From the NCBI RefSeq assembly GCF_003477705.1, contig NZ_QUDV01000003.1, positions 186,001 to 250,000 on the forward strand: a DNA stretch of 64,000 nucleotides. The letters run 5' to 3'. Of this stretch, positions 23,739 to 33,222 are shown piece by piece. A program made the position numbers and the translations under genes. Below the pieces are notes generated by a model. It had not been told where the DNA came from. It worked only from the letters and a program-made list of their open reading frames with translations, and made no database searches. Each line of letters starts with the position of its first letter. Within the stretch, counting starts at the first letter, position 1. The DNA comes from Dorea sp. AF36-15AT. GTDB taxonomy: Bacteria; Bacillota; Clostridia; Lachnospirales; Lachnospiraceae.

Positions 23739-25100
23739 TCATCTCAATGCTTCTACAATCTCCGGGAATTCCATTCCGTGAGATGCCTTGATCAGCACAT
23801 TATCTCCATCTTTCAGAATATCTTTTGTCTGTGCAAGGAAGTCTGCTTTTGTCTCGAACCAGAGTGCCTTTGTGCCATCTGAAGCAGCACCTTCGGCAAT
23901 CTCCTTTGACATTGGACCGATGGCACATACCAAATCAATACCAATCTCTGCAGCATATTCACCGACAGAACGATGAAGTGCTGCATAATCCGGTCCCAGC
24001 TCACCCATATCGCCGAGTACAGCGACCTTACGTCCGATACCCATATTCAGTACATCCAGGGAGGCCTTCATGGATACAGGGTTGGCATTGTAGCAGTCAT
24101 CCAGCAGGATCAGGCGATCAGTCTGGATGATATGGTTGCGTCCCGGAATGGATGGCAGAGATTCGATGCCGCGTTTAATCTCTTCGGTAGTAAGTCCGAG
24201 TTTGGAACCGACTGCGGATCCTGCCAGTGCGTTGGATACCATATGGATACCAGGAATTGGTACAACGCAGGAGAAGCTTCCTTCCGGCAGATGAATGGTG
24301 CAGGAAGTTCCTTTCAGTCCTAATGGTTCTATATCTGTAGCGTATACCGCGTTCTTATCCTGATCCAGTCCGTAGAAGATCGGATCAGAACCTTTTACAG
24401 GTCCGATAGTGGAAAGGAGCGGATCGTCTCCATTCAATACAACGGAACCACCCGGCTTCATATCCTGGAACATCTGTGTCTTTTCCTGCATGATGCCTTC
24501 GCGTGTCTTCAGGAATTCCAGATGTGCTACGCCGATATTAGTGATTACGCAGATATCAGGACTTGCAACGGTGGAAAGCTTGCGCATTTCTCCAAAGTGA
24601 TTGATACCCATTTCCAGCACGGATACCTGATGTTCTTCGTTCATTTCGAAAATAGTCAGTGGAAGCCCACATTCATTATTGAAGTTTCCCTGTGTTTTGT
24701 GAACGTTGTATTTCTGAGCCAGTACGGATGCGATCATTTCCTTGGTACTGGTCTTGCCGACGCTTCCGGTAATACCTACGACCTTTACGTCGAAAGAGTC
24801 ACGGTAGAGTTTGGCGATGTCAAGCAGAGCCTGTCCGGTAGCCTCTACCAGTATGTAAGGATAATCGGTATCACCCAGATCTTCGTGGGATACAACGCAG
24901 AGTGCGCCCTTCTCGATGGTATCCGGGATGAATTGGTGTGCATTAAAACGCTCTCCGTTGATCGCTACAAAGAGAAAGTCCTTTTCTACCTTGCGGCTGT
25001 CAATGGTAACGCCGGCAACTTCCCGGTCTAAGAGACTTTCGTCACCGTGATAGGTACCCTGGCAGGCGCGGGTGATGTTTCTTAAAGTAAGATTCTTCAT
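23739..25100 (-). CDS. murF: UDP-N-acetylmuramoyl-tripeptide--D-alanyl-D-alanine ligase
   Basis: A 453-residue Mur ligase that adds D-Ala-D-Ala to UDP-MurNAc-tripeptide in the cytoplasm, completing the pentapeptide precursor. ATP motif GITGSVGKTSTKEM (about 110-123) and NNECGLPLTIFEM follow the N-terminal substrate domain (ITRACQGTYHGD..., VTIDSRKVEKDFLFVAI). The C-terminal domain has LDDCYNANPVSMKASLDVL and AVLGDMGELG. It follows ddl by 10 bases, so the ligase that makes the dipeptide and the ligase that uses it are co-transcribed. AGGAGCG precedes the ATG. Length is usual. Confidence 0.97.
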   Translation of the reverse strand: MKNLTLRNITRACQGTYHGDESLLDREVAGVTIDSRKVEKDFLFVAINGERFNAHQFIPDTIEKGALCVVSHEDLGDTDYPYILVEATGQALLDIAKLYRDSFDVKVVGITGSVGKTSTKEMIASVLAQKYNVHKTQGNFNNECGLPLTIFEMNEEHQVSVLEMGINHFGEMRKLSTVASPDICVITNIGVAHLEFLKTREGIMQEKTQMFQDMKPGGSVVLNGDDPLLSTIGPVKGSDPIFYGLDQDKNAVYATDIEPLGLKGTSCTIHLPEGSFSCVVPIPGIHMVSNALAGSAVGSKLGLTTEEIKRGIESLPSIPGRNHIIQTDRLILLDDCYNANPVSMKASLDVLNMGIGRKVAVLGDMGELGPDYAALHRSVGEYAAEIGIDLVCAIGPMSKEIAEGAASDGTKALWFETKADFLAQTKDILKDGDNVLIKASHGMEFPEIVEALR

Positions 25101-25110
25101 GTGTTCGCTC

Positions 25111-26175
25111 CTAATTCTGGTATCTGGTTTCTAATGATTTGCGGATGATCAGTTCGCAGAATTCTCCGTATTCGTATCCGGCAGCTTTTGCAGCTTTCGG
25201 GAGAAGACTTGCGCCTGTCATACCAGGAAGAGAGTTGACTTCCAGACAGTAGAATTCTCCGGTGTGGTTATCTACGATAAAGTCTGCACGGGAATATACA
25301 TCCAGACGCAGTGCCTCGAATGCTTTTTCGCCGGCAGCCTGAATCTGTGCAGTCTGCTCAGCATTCAGTGACTGTGCAGGACAGATCTCGCTTGCTCCTC
25401 CAATCTGATATTTATTTACGTAGTCAAATACGCCGTCCTTTGGAATGATCTCAACCAACGGAAGAGCTTTGCCGTCTACGATACCGCAGGCGTACTCACG
25501 TCCGTCGATAAATGGCTCGATGACTACTTCGTCTTCTTTTTTAAATGATGTTTCGATGGCATCACGATATTCCGCATCTGTATGTACGATGTGTACGCCG
25601 ATGCTGGATCCGCCGGAACAAGGTTTTACAACTACCGGAAGATGGAATCCCAGTTCATCCAGCGTGCAGTCTTTGTCCTTGCGGAACAGATGTGTACCGG
25701 CTGGTGTTGGAACGCCCTGTGCCTGAAAGATTTCTTTGGTAACACCCTTATCCATAGACAGGGCACATCCAAGAGAATTCGGTCCGGTGTAACGGATGCC
25801 GAGGATATCAAAGGCAGCCTGCAGTTTGCCATTTTCTCCCAGACTTCCATGCAGAGCCATAAATGTAATATCTGCCATGGAGCAGAGCTCTAATACATTT
25901 GGTCCCAGATAACTTAAAGAATCACCCGGGCGGGATGCCCACAGAGCATCCAGATCCGGCTCTTTGATCTGGATATCGGCAGCGATGCCAAGACCGCCGT
26001 CTTCCTGGTTAAATACTTCTTCTAATTTGTCGGAATCCCAGTCAAGTCCCATGAATGCGTCCAGCAGATAAGCCTGGTGTCCACGTTCACGCAGTGCCTT
26101 GCAGACACTGGCACCGGAATTCAGGGAGACGTCGCGTTCGTTGCTGTAGCCTCCTGCTAATACAATAATCTTCAT
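25111..26175 (-). CDS. ddl: D-alanine--D-alanine ligase
   Basis: A 354-residue ATP-grasp enzyme that joins two D-Ala for peptidoglycan precursors. Seen: N-terminal VLAGGYSNERDVSLNSG, MALHGSLGENGKLQAAFDILGIRYTG with the catalytic Glu/His region, the mobile loop PCSGGSSIGVHIV, and the C-terminal FYCLEVNSLPGMT with the Mg-binding Glu and Asn. It lies between pncB and murF on one strand (21- and 10-base gaps). GGGAG precedes the start. No obvious change marks it as D-Ala-D-Lac or D-Ala-D-Ser specific, although that cannot be settled by eye. Confidence 0.95.
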   Translation of the reverse strand: MKIIVLAGGYSNERDVSLNSGASVCKALRERGHQAYLLDAFMGLDWDSDKLEEVFNQEDGGLGIAADIQIKEPDLDALWASRPGDSLSYLGPNVLELCSMADITFMALHGSLGENGKLQAAFDILGIRYTGPNSLGCALSMDKGVTKEIFQAQGVPTPAGTHLFRKDKDCTLDELGFHLPVVVKPCSGGSSIGVHIVHTDAEYRDAIETSFKKEDEVVIEPFIDGREYACGIVDGKALPLVEIIPKDGVFDYVNKYQIGGASEICPAQSLNAEQTAQIQAAGEKAFEALRLDVYSRADFIVDNHTGEFYCLEVNSLPGMTGASLLPKAAKAAGYEYGEFCELIIRKSLETRYQN

Positions 26176-26196
26176 AATATTAATACTCCCTTATAA

Positions 26197-27648
26197 TTAT
26201 TCTCTTCCAAGCTGATTCAGCAGCTCTTTCTTTACTGCGTACAGCTTATCAGATAAGTCTACGTATACACGGTGTGGATAGAACAGACGCTTGGTCTCAT
26301 CCCACAGAGTTGCTTTTTCCTGGGTACAGTATGCTGCGATCTCTTTTACAGATGGTGACTGGTAAATGCACTCGCCGTTGTGGAAGACTGGCACCATCAG
26401 TTCTCGCATGCTGTAAGAGCCGCCTTTGAGCTTGGTTTTTTTCCATGTCTCCAGTGGATCGAAGATCACAAGATCTTCATCCGGGTTAAATGCTTCGCCT
26501 ACAAAGCAGATCAGATCAGCACGGATCTTACCGGTTGCCTTATCATAGATTCGGTAAATGGTCTTGTTACCAGGATTGGTAATCTTTTCTGTATTCTCAG
26601 ACAGCTTAATCTTCGGTACGAATTCGCCATCCTCTGTCTTGATAGCAGCAAGTTTATATACGCCTCCGAATGAAGGACAATCCTTGGAGGTGATCAGGTT
26701 GGTACCTACACCCCAGGAAGTGATTGCTGCGCCCTGGATCTTCAGGTCATGAAGCAGATATTCATCCAGGTCATTGGATGCTGCAATCGTAGCATCTTCG
26801 AATCCGGCTTCATCCAGCATCTTACGTGCTTTTTTAGACAGGTAAGCCAAGTCACCGCTGTCCAGACGGATGCCGTAGCGGGTCAGCTTCACACCTGCGT
26901 CACGCATTTCCTGAAATACGCGGATTGCGTTCGGCACACCGGATTTCAGAGTGTCATATGTATCAACGAGCAGAGTGCAGTTATCCGGATAGAGATCAGC
27001 GTAAGCCTTAAATGCAGTGTATTCATCCGGGAAGCTCATGATCCAGCTGTGTGCGTGAGTTCCGAGTACCGGTACATCAAAAAGCTTACCTGCAAGTACA
27101 TTGGAAGTACCTACACATCCGCCGATCACAGCTGCTCTTGCACCGTAAAGACCTGCATCCGGTCCCTGGGCACGGCGCAGCCCAAATTCCATAATTCCAT
27201 CGCCGGCTGCTGCAAATACAACGCGGGAAGCCTTGGTGGCGATTAGAGACTGGTGATTGATAATATTCAGGATCGCAGTCTCTACAAGCTGAGCTTCCAT
27301 GATCGGAGCGACAACTTTAAGTAGTGGTTCCTTTGGGAAAATGACGCTTCCTTCCGGGATCGCATAGATGTCACCACTGAAGTGGAATCCACTTAAGTAG
27401 TGCAGAAATTCCTCGTCAAAGATGCCGAGGCTTCTGAGATAGTCAACATCCTCATATGTGAAATTCAGTCCTTTTACGTATTCAATGACCTGTTCCAGTC
27501 CGGCGCAGATTGCGTAACCTCCATTGCAGGGATTCTGACGATAAAATACATCAAAAATAACGATCTCATTCTGGCCCTTTTCATAATAGCCCTGCATCAT
27601 GGTTAATTCATAAAAATCAGTCAGCAAGGTTAAATCTCTTTGATTCAT
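26197..27648 (-). CDS. pncB: Nicotinate phosphoribosyltransferase
   Basis: A 483-residue enzyme of NAD salvage: nicotinate plus PRPP and ATP give nicotinate mononucleotide. Typical features are the start RDLTLLTDFYELTMMQGYYEKG, FGLRRAQGPDAGLYGARAAVIGGCVGTSNV, GTHAHSWIMSFPDEYTAF with the phosphorylated-type His, and RLDSGDLAYLSKKARKMLD. It leads the pncB-ddl-murF run. AAAGGAG lies before the ATG. The preceding 125 bases hold AT-rich sequence with a possible TATATA -10 element but no clear operator. Confidence 0.95.
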   Translation of the reverse strand: MNQRDLTLLTDFYELTMMQGYYEKGQNEIVIFDVFYRQNPCNGGYAICAGLEQVIEYVKGLNFTYEDVDYLRSLGIFDEEFLHYLSGFHFSGDIYAIPEGSVIFPKEPLLKVVAPIMEAQLVETAILNIINHQSLIATKASRVVFAAAGDGIMEFGLRRAQGPDAGLYGARAAVIGGCVGTSNVLAGKLFDVPVLGTHAHSWIMSFPDEYTAFKAYADLYPDNCTLLVDTYDTLKSGVPNAIRVFQEMRDAGVKLTRYGIRLDSGDLAYLSKKARKMLDEAGFEDATIAASNDLDEYLLHDLKIQGAAITSWGVGTNLITSKDCPSFGGVYKLAAIKTEDGEFVPKIKLSENTEKITNPGNKTIYRIYDKATGKIRADLICFVGEAFNPDEDLVIFDPLETWKKTKLKGGSYSMRELMVPVFHNGECIYQSPSVKEIAAYCTQEKATLWDETKRLFYPHRVYVDLSDKLYAVKKELLNQLGRE

Positions 27649-27773
27649 CTTGATTTAACTCCTTTATATATTTTTTGTTTCATTTAAATCTAAACAGATG
27701 CCGACGAATTGCTCCGTACTGTACATCTTAATACCTTATTATATCATCCTGAATCGCAAATTAAAAGATTGCT

Positions 27774-28508
27774 TTACACCAGAGCGGCATTTTTGCGAAT
27801 TGTCTCCCGGATAATATCACTCACATAGGTATCCAGATGCTTGCGTGTCTCACGATCCAGATCTTTCGGATAGATTGGAGTGCCGTATTCAATGATTACG
27901 TGTGTCTTCTTGATCCGCGGGAGATGTGCTTCAAAGATTTCGATGGTATTATTCAGGGAAAGCGGAATAATGGCACAGCCGGATTTCTCGGCAATCTTCA
28001 GCGCACCGCCTTTGAATGGCAGCAGACTTAATTCTTCGCCTGTATTCCGGGTTCCCTCTGGGAAAATGCAGATGGATATGCCTTCTTTGACATAGTCGAT
28101 AGCCTGCAGAATCGTCTTCAGCCCTTCACGTACATTGTCGCGATCCAGAAACAGGCAGTAGAGTGCCTTCATCCAGTCGCGGAGCAGAGGATACTTTAAC
28201 ATCTCTTTTTTTGCTACGTATCCGGTCAGATGTTTGCAGCGAGAATAGGTCAGCAGAATGTCAAAGTAGCTTCTGTGATTACCTACAAAGAGAACCGCTT
28301 CGTCAGGTACATTTTCCTCTCCGATCACAGTGATCTCGGTGCCGCTGATCTTCAGGATTACGCGGAATGCCCACTGCACCAATCGCAGGGAAGCATAGTC
28401 CCCGGCTTTTTTGTTGATCTTACATATGAGACGCAGGATCAGATAGACCGGGATGCCCAGGATCAGATATAAAAACAAAAATAATGCAACAAATATAAAT
28501 CGAATCAT
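27774..28508 (-). CDS. plsC: 1-acyl-sn-glycerol-3-phosphate acyltransferase
   Basis: A 244-residue membrane-bound acyltransferase that makes phosphatidic acid from lysophosphatidic acid. The N terminus is a hydrophobic anchor (about residues 3-27). The catalytic NHRSYFD (HX4D) is near residue 77-83, and FPEGTR near 149-154 binds the glycerol phosphate. IIPLSLNNT and VIIEYGTPI complete the family blocks. It starts 11 bases after malQ, so the two may share a transcript although their functions are unrelated. GGAGGG precedes the ATG. Confidence 0.93.
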   Translation of the reverse strand: MIRFIFVALFLFLYLILGIPVYLILRLICKINKKAGDYASLRLVQWAFRVILKISGTEITVIGEENVPDEAVLFVGNHRSYFDILLTYSRCKHLTGYVAKKEMLKYPLLRDWMKALYCLFLDRDNVREGLKTILQAIDYVKEGISICIFPEGTRNTGEELSLLPFKGGALKIAEKSGCAIIPLSLNNTIEIFEAHLPRIKKTHVIIEYGTPIYPKDLDRETRKHLDTYVSDIIRETIRKNAALV

Positions 28509-28519
28509 AACTGCCCTCC

Positions 28520-30028
28520 TTAATATCTGCCGTAGAGCTGTGACATATCGCGCAGTTCTCTGGCCAGATCTTCGGTGAGGAGGCCGGAACGAAAACGCCA
28601 GCTCCAGTTACCGGCAGCACGGCCAGGCATGTTCATGCGTCCTTCTTTGCCGATGTCCAGTACATCCTGCAATGGAAAGATCGCATAGGCAGCTGTGCTT
28701 GACAGACACAGACGGATCAGCTGGAGGCTGATGGTATCGGTGTCGACTGCGTGCAGGTAACGGCGGAGCTTGTGCTTGCAGTCATCGCGGAGCGTCTCAT
28801 ACCATCCGCGTGTGGTGTCATTATCGTGAGTTCCGGTGTAGCAGACACAGTTCGGAGTCGTGAACTGATGTGGCAGGAAGCTGCTTTCTCCTGTGTCTTC
28901 AAAGGCAAACTGCAGCACTTTCATGCCCGGAAATGCGAAGCTGTCACGGAGTGCTTCTACTTCAGGTGTGATCACACCGAGATCCTCTGCGATGATCGGA
29001 AGATTCTCCCCCAGTGCATTCTGGATAGCTGAGAATAATTTTCCTTCCGGACCTTTCTGCCATTGACCGTTTACTGCAGTCGGCTCACCATATGGGACGG
29101 CCCAGTATGCTTCAAATCCCCGGAAATGATCGATCCGGAGAATGTCCAGGATCTGTAATTGATTCTTTACACGAGAGATCCACCACTGGTAGCCTTCGCA
29201 GTCATGAGCATCCCAGTCGTAAAGTGGATTGCCCCAGAGCTGGCCGGTAGCAGAGAAATAGTCCGGCGGTACTCCTGCAACTGCAGTTGGGAACCCCTTG
29301 GTGTCTAGCTGGAACAGATGCTGGTTGCCCCACACATCGGCACTGTCCATGGATACAAAGATCGGAATGTCTCCGATGATACGTACGCCCTTTTCATTAG
29401 CATAACGTTTCAGATCCATCCATTCACGAAAGAAGAGGAACTGAACGAATGCATAGAAACGTGATTCATTCGTAAGTTCTGCTCGGAGGGCTGCCTTTTT
29501 GTCTGGATCCGGTCTCCGGCAGTCCTCTGGCCAGTCCAGCCAGCAGCGTCCCTCGTGACAATCTTTCATGGCCATAAATAACGAATAATCTGAGAGCCAT
29601 GCATCCTGCTCCCGGCAGAAATTCTCAAAATCCCAGTTCAGGTGAGAAACACGTCCCTCCTGAAAAGACTGAAAGGCCTTGCGGAGAAGACCATTTTTCC
29701 AAGGGATCACTGCACCGTAATCTACCTGTGTCGGATCGCCTTGTGGACAGGAATTCAGGTCATCCTGGCTGACCAGTTGAAGTTCCTGCAAATAAGCCGG
29801 ACTGATCAACAGAGGCTGTCCTGCAAAAGCGGAGAAACTCTGATATGGGGAATCTCCGAATCCTGTGTGTGTCAGAGGAAGCACCTGCCAGAGATGCTGA
29901 CCTGCCTGTGCCAGAAAATCTATGAATTCATAAGCACTGCGGCCCAGATCACCGATCCCATATGGGGAAGGAAGTGAAGTGGGATGTAATAGAATGCCGG
30001 ATGTACGCGGCAAAGATGTTCCATTCAT
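28520..30028 (-). CDS. malQ: 4-alpha-glucanotransferase (amylomaltase)
   Basis: A 502-residue GH77 disproportionating enzyme that moves maltodextrin segments between glucans in the cytoplasm. Seen: RTSGILLHPTSLPSPYGIGDLG at the N terminus, VGQ-type loop WQVLPLTHTGFGDSPYQ, the nucleophile region LRIDHFRGFEAYWAVP, IIAEDLGVITPEV with the acid/base Glu, and YTGTHDNDTTRGW. It is upstream of plsC. AAGGAGAC precedes the ATG. No other maltose or glycogen genes are in this window. Confidence 0.96.
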   Translation of the reverse strand: MNGTSLPRTSGILLHPTSLPSPYGIGDLGRSAYEFIDFLAQAGQHLWQVLPLTHTGFGDSPYQSFSAFAGQPLLISPAYLQELQLVSQDDLNSCPQGDPTQVDYGAVIPWKNGLLRKAFQSFQEGRVSHLNWDFENFCREQDAWLSDYSLFMAMKDCHEGRCWLDWPEDCRRPDPDKKAALRAELTNESRFYAFVQFLFFREWMDLKRYANEKGVRIIGDIPIFVSMDSADVWGNQHLFQLDTKGFPTAVAGVPPDYFSATGQLWGNPLYDWDAHDCEGYQWWISRVKNQLQILDILRIDHFRGFEAYWAVPYGEPTAVNGQWQKGPEGKLFSAIQNALGENLPIIAEDLGVITPEVEALRDSFAFPGMKVLQFAFEDTGESSFLPHQFTTPNCVCYTGTHDNDTTRGWYETLRDDCKHKLRRYLHAVDTDTISLQLIRLCLSSTAAYAIFPLQDVLDIGKEGRMNMPGRAAGNWSWRFRSGLLTEDLARELRDMSQLYGRY

Positions 30029-30263
30029 GTGTTACTTGTCTCCTTAGTTTGTTATAGAATGATAAAATTCTGATGATGCCTGCAGATTGTCCCAAGGTTT
30101 TTCATCCACTTATGAGCAAGCTCATGTGGATTTAGACTTTTGGACTCTGGTATCATATTATTTTATCATAAATTACGCATTTTTCCTAGTGATTCCGCGT
30201 AGATATGTATATCAGCTGGGAGGCATTCTTGAACAGTCGAGAGCAGGTCTGGGGGATTGTGTA
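30029..30263. other. Non-coding gap between malQ and the PrcB-like gene
   Basis: 235 bases between divergent genes. The only structure seen is a small hairpin, TCCAC..ATGAG / CTCAT.GTGGA (30105-30130). An open frame runs from 30087 into the next gene but has no ribosome binding site. AT-rich stretches at 30145-30190 could hold promoters. Confidence 0.5.
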
Positions 30264-30698
30264 ATGAGGGAGGGAAAAGGACGAACATATAAAAATATAA
30301 GGAAAATATTCTTTGTGGGTGCAATCTGTGCAGCACTGTTGTGCGGATGCAGCGTAATACGTATAGATATCCGAAAAGTAAGAGATCTGCCATATACTGT
30401 TGTAGATGAATATGATGTGCCGAAAGAAATGCGGCAGGCGATTGCAGATCAGGAGCAGGAACCATTTCTATATACCTGGGCAAATGAAGGCAGGCTTTAT
30501 ATTGCACGGGGGTATGGGAAGCAGGATACGGCAGGTTATCAGATTCAGGTGGATGCATTTTACGAGAGCAGTAATGTACTGGTGTTTGCAACTACGCTTC
30601 TGGGGCCGGAACCAGATACCGATACAGAGCAAGGAACGACTTGCCCATATCTGGTGATTCAGACAGATTATAATCCCAAACATGTCATAACAAAGTAG
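30264..30698 (+). CDS. Lipoprotein with PrcB-like C-terminal domain
   Basis: A 144-residue secreted lipoprotein. The start at 30264 is preferred because GGGGG lies about 8 bases before it and a signal sequence follows at once: basic MREGKGRTYKNIRKI, hydrophobic FFVGAICAALLCG and a Cys at the lipobox. The mature part has VVDEYDVPKEMRQAIADQ, YIARGYGKQDTAGYQIQVDAFYESSNVLVFATTLLGP. This G-x-x-x-x-x-G-Y pattern and the following strand fit the PrcB_C family, which occurs in small clostridial lipoproteins. It lies upstream of the sipL-like gene. A sporulation link is possible but not shown. Confidence 0.65.
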   Translation: MREGKGRTYKNIRKIFFVGAICAALLCGCSVIRIDIRKVRDLPYTVVDEYDVPKEMRQAIADQEQEPFLYTWANEGRLYIARGYGKQDTAGYQIQVDAFYESSNVLVFATTLLGPEPDTDTEQGTTCPYLVIQTDYNPKHVITK

Positions 30699-30747
30699 AA
30701 ATATCAGAAAAATATAATAAGCAGAATAGCAAAACAGGAGGATTCGG

Positions 30748-32307
30748 ATGGAACAGCTAAAAAAAGCAGTCAGAAAAAGTGTAACAGGGCGGAAGATATC
30801 GGATCAGTTCTATGTGGACGGTGATGTAAATGTGCCGGATGACAAAGGTGACGTGGGACGAATCGTGTACAGTCAGGGGATGCTCCGGGTGGAAGATATG
30901 AAACAGTCCGGCAGTTATGTGCGGGTGTCCGGGCGCATTCAATACCAGATCCTTTATCTTGCCGGTGGGGATGATGGTAGCATCAGTGTGCTCCAGGGAA
31001 AACTCCCATTTGAGGAAATGGTGTATGCAGAGGAAGAAGTGCTCGGAATGCTGTGGATGAAAGAGAGCAGTGCAGAATTAACAGTAACGATCGTACACGC
31101 AAGAAAACTCAGGCTTCGTGCTATGGCAGAACTTGAGATTATTTCCCAGGGAGAGGAAGAACAGTATCTGACGCTGGATGTAGAAGAAGAGGAAGGGTTG
31201 TGCAGACGCTGGGAGAATGTAGAAATCCTGACGCTTCATAAGAGCTGCCGTGAATCATTCCGGATTAAAGAAAAGTGTGCTCTTCCAAAACAATCGGATC
31301 CTGTGGGGAAGGTGCTGTTTACCGATATTACACAGAAACGGACTGAGATTCGACTGATATCCGATGCATTGCAGATGCGTGGAGAACTGTCAATCTTTGT
31401 ACTGTATGAATCGACGGAGGGAAAGCTTGGCTGGACAGAACAGGCGGTGCCTTATGAAGGAAAAATCGACTGTTATGGTGCGGATGAGACAATGTATTAT
31501 CAGGCAGAACCAAAAATCGTGGATGCGATGGCGGATGTGAAACTGGATGAGGATGGAGAACTGCGGATCTTTGAAATAGAAGCAGTCATGGAAGTATGTG
31601 CGGTTGTGTATGGCGAGGAACAGGCGAATGTGTTGGAAGATATGTATTCGTTAAAAGAGCAGGTCACACTGGAAAAAGAAGAGATAGAACTGTCAGAGCT
31701 TGTGATGCAGAAAGCATGTGAGTATTCAATGACAGAGCAGATCCAGGTTCCGGAGCTTGATGACCAGGTGCTGCAGATCTGTCATACATCCGGAAAAGTC
31801 AGAATCGAGCACACGGAGATCGTGGCAGATGGGATTATGTGCGAAGGGATTTTGCAGATCGGTTTCCTGTACATTCGGGCAGATGATGCAGAGCCATTTG
31901 AAATCTGGCAGGGTATGGTGCCATTTACCTATGTGGCAGAATGCAGAAGTGCAGAGGCGGGAATGGAATATGAGCTCCAGAGCACTTGCGGACAGCCGGT
32001 GGTCAGTCTGCTGGGAAATGGTGAGGCTGAGATCAAAGCCGTGCTGGAGTTTCAGATTTTTTTGAAACGCAGAGAAATGGTGTCGAACATCTGTGAGATC
32101 CACACAGAACCGTTGGATAAAAAAGCACTTTCGGAGGCGCCGGGGATTGTTGGTTATGTAATGAAAAATGGGGATAAATTGTGGGATCTTGCCAGAAAAT
32201 ATCATACGACGGAGAAGCGTATCCGAGAGGTAAATGAAATTGGCGAGGGAGAGCCGAAAACAGGCGAAAAAATATTGATTTTCAAGGAAAATCTGGGTAT
32301 ACTGTAG
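30748..32307 (+). CDS. sipL: SipL-like spore coat morphogenetic protein (DUF3794-LysM)
   Basis: A 519-residue protein with repeated DUF3794 (SipL) domains and a C-terminal LysM. The N-terminal DUF3794 shows KISDQFYVDGDVNVPDDKGDVGRIVYSQGMLR; related blocks recur in the middle and third quarter. The LysM is at about 469-517: GYVMKNGDKLWDLARKYHTTEKRIREVN. C. difficile SipL has the same size and layout and binds SpoIVA at the forespore surface during coat assembly. AGGAGGAT precedes the ATG. It is followed by ispE 36 bases later. The assignment rests on domain order and length. Confidence 0.88.
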   Translation: MEQLKKAVRKSVTGRKISDQFYVDGDVNVPDDKGDVGRIVYSQGMLRVEDMKQSGSYVRVSGRIQYQILYLAGGDDGSISVLQGKLPFEEMVYAEEEVLGMLWMKESSAELTVTIVHARKLRLRAMAELEIISQGEEEQYLTLDVEEEEGLCRRWENVEILTLHKSCRESFRIKEKCALPKQSDPVGKVLFTDITQKRTEIRLISDALQMRGELSIFVLYESTEGKLGWTEQAVPYEGKIDCYGADETMYYQAEPKIVDAMADVKLDEDGELRIFEIEAVMEVCAVVYGEEQANVLEDMYSLKEQVTLEKEEIELSELVMQKACEYSMTEQIQVPELDDQVLQICHTSGKVRIEHTEIVADGIMCEGILQIGFLYIRADDAEPFEIWQGMVPFTYVAECRSAEAGMEYELQSTCGQPVVSLLGNGEAEIKAVLEFQIFLKRREMVSNICEIHTEPLDKKALSEAPGIVGYVMKNGDKLWDLARKYHTTEKRIREVNEIGEGEPKTGEKILIFKENLGIL

Positions 32308-32343
32308 GAAGGAATTTTGTATACAAGATACAAGGAGAATACA

Positions 32344-33222
32344 ATGGATAAATTAGAGTTGAAAGCACTGGGAAAGCTAAATCTCGGTCTGGATATTCTG
32401 GGACAGATGGAGAATGGATATCACGAGGTGCGGATGGTGATGCAGACCGTGTATCTCTATGATCGGGTGCTCTTGGAAAAGACGGAGGGGGATGAGATTC
32501 AGATTCGGAGTAATCTGGCTTATCTTCCGAATAATGAAAATAACATTGCATATAAGGCAGCAGCAATTTTAAAGGAAGAATTTCATATCAAAGGAGGTAT
32601 CCGCATTACGCTGGAGAAGCATATTCCGGTGGCAGCAGGTATGGCCGGCGGAAGTGCTGATGCGGCAGCGGTGCTCTTTGGTATGAATCGGATGTATCAC
32701 TTACGCCTGTCGGAAGAAGCGTTAAAGGAGCGGGGCGTGAAGCTGGGAGCTGATGTGCCATACTGCATTATGCGTGGAAGCGTACTGGCAGAGGGGATCG
32801 GAGAAGTGCTGACACCACTTCCGCCATGCCCGAGATGCTATATCCTGATTGCAAAGCCACCGCTGTCTGCGTCCACAGAAAAAGTATATGCCAGGTATGA
32901 TGCGCTGGAGCATGTCGATCATCCGGATCTCGAACGTGTGATCCGCGGACTGGAGCAGAGCGATATCAGAGAAGTGGCAGCAGGTATGGGTAATGTACTG
33001 GAGCAGGTTATGATACCGGAGTATCCGGTGATCGGAGAGATTAAGGAAATGATGCTGGAGACGGGAGCACTCGGAGCTATGATGAGCGGCAGTGGTCCGA
33101 CGGTATTTGGCATTTATAAGACAAGAGGTGCAGCTAAGGAAGGTGCCCGCAAGATAAAGAGCAGAGGTCTGGCAAGACAGGTGTATGTGACCAATGTTCA
33201 CAATGTAAGGAGGAAGCCATGA
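32344..33222 (+). CDS. ispE: 4-diphosphocytidyl-2-C-methyl-D-erythritol kinase
   Basis: A 292-residue GHMP kinase of the MEP isoprenoid pathway. It phosphorylates CDP-ME at the 2-hydroxyl. Seen: KALGKLNLGLDILGQMENGYHEVRMVMQTV (substrate site), IPVAAGMAGGSADAAAVL (ATP loop) and MMSGSGPTVFGIY (motif 3). The ATG at 32344 is chosen for its AAGGAGAAT; an in-frame ATG at 32317 has no such site. Its last bases overlap the GntR gene start by 4 (ATGA-type junction). Confidence 0.95.
   Translation: MDKLELKALGKLNLGLDILGQMENGYHEVRMVMQTVYLYDRVLLEKTEGDEIQIRSNLAYLPNNENNIAYKAAAILKEEFHIKGGIRITLEKHIPVAAGMAGGSADAAAVLFGMNRMYHLRLSEEALKERGVKLGADVPYCIMRGSVLAEGIGEVLTPLPPCPRCYILIAKPPLSASTEKVYARYDALEHVDHPDLERVIRGLEQSDIREVAAGMGNVLEQVMIPEYPVIGEIKEMMLETGALGAMMSGSGPTVFGIYKTRGAAKEGARKIKSRGLARQVYVTNVHNVRRKP

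Noticed and set aside
30087..30263. N-terminal extension of the PrcB-like lipoprotein
   Set aside because: The extension has no ribosome site and would bury the signal peptide; the start at 30264 places the lipobox correctly.
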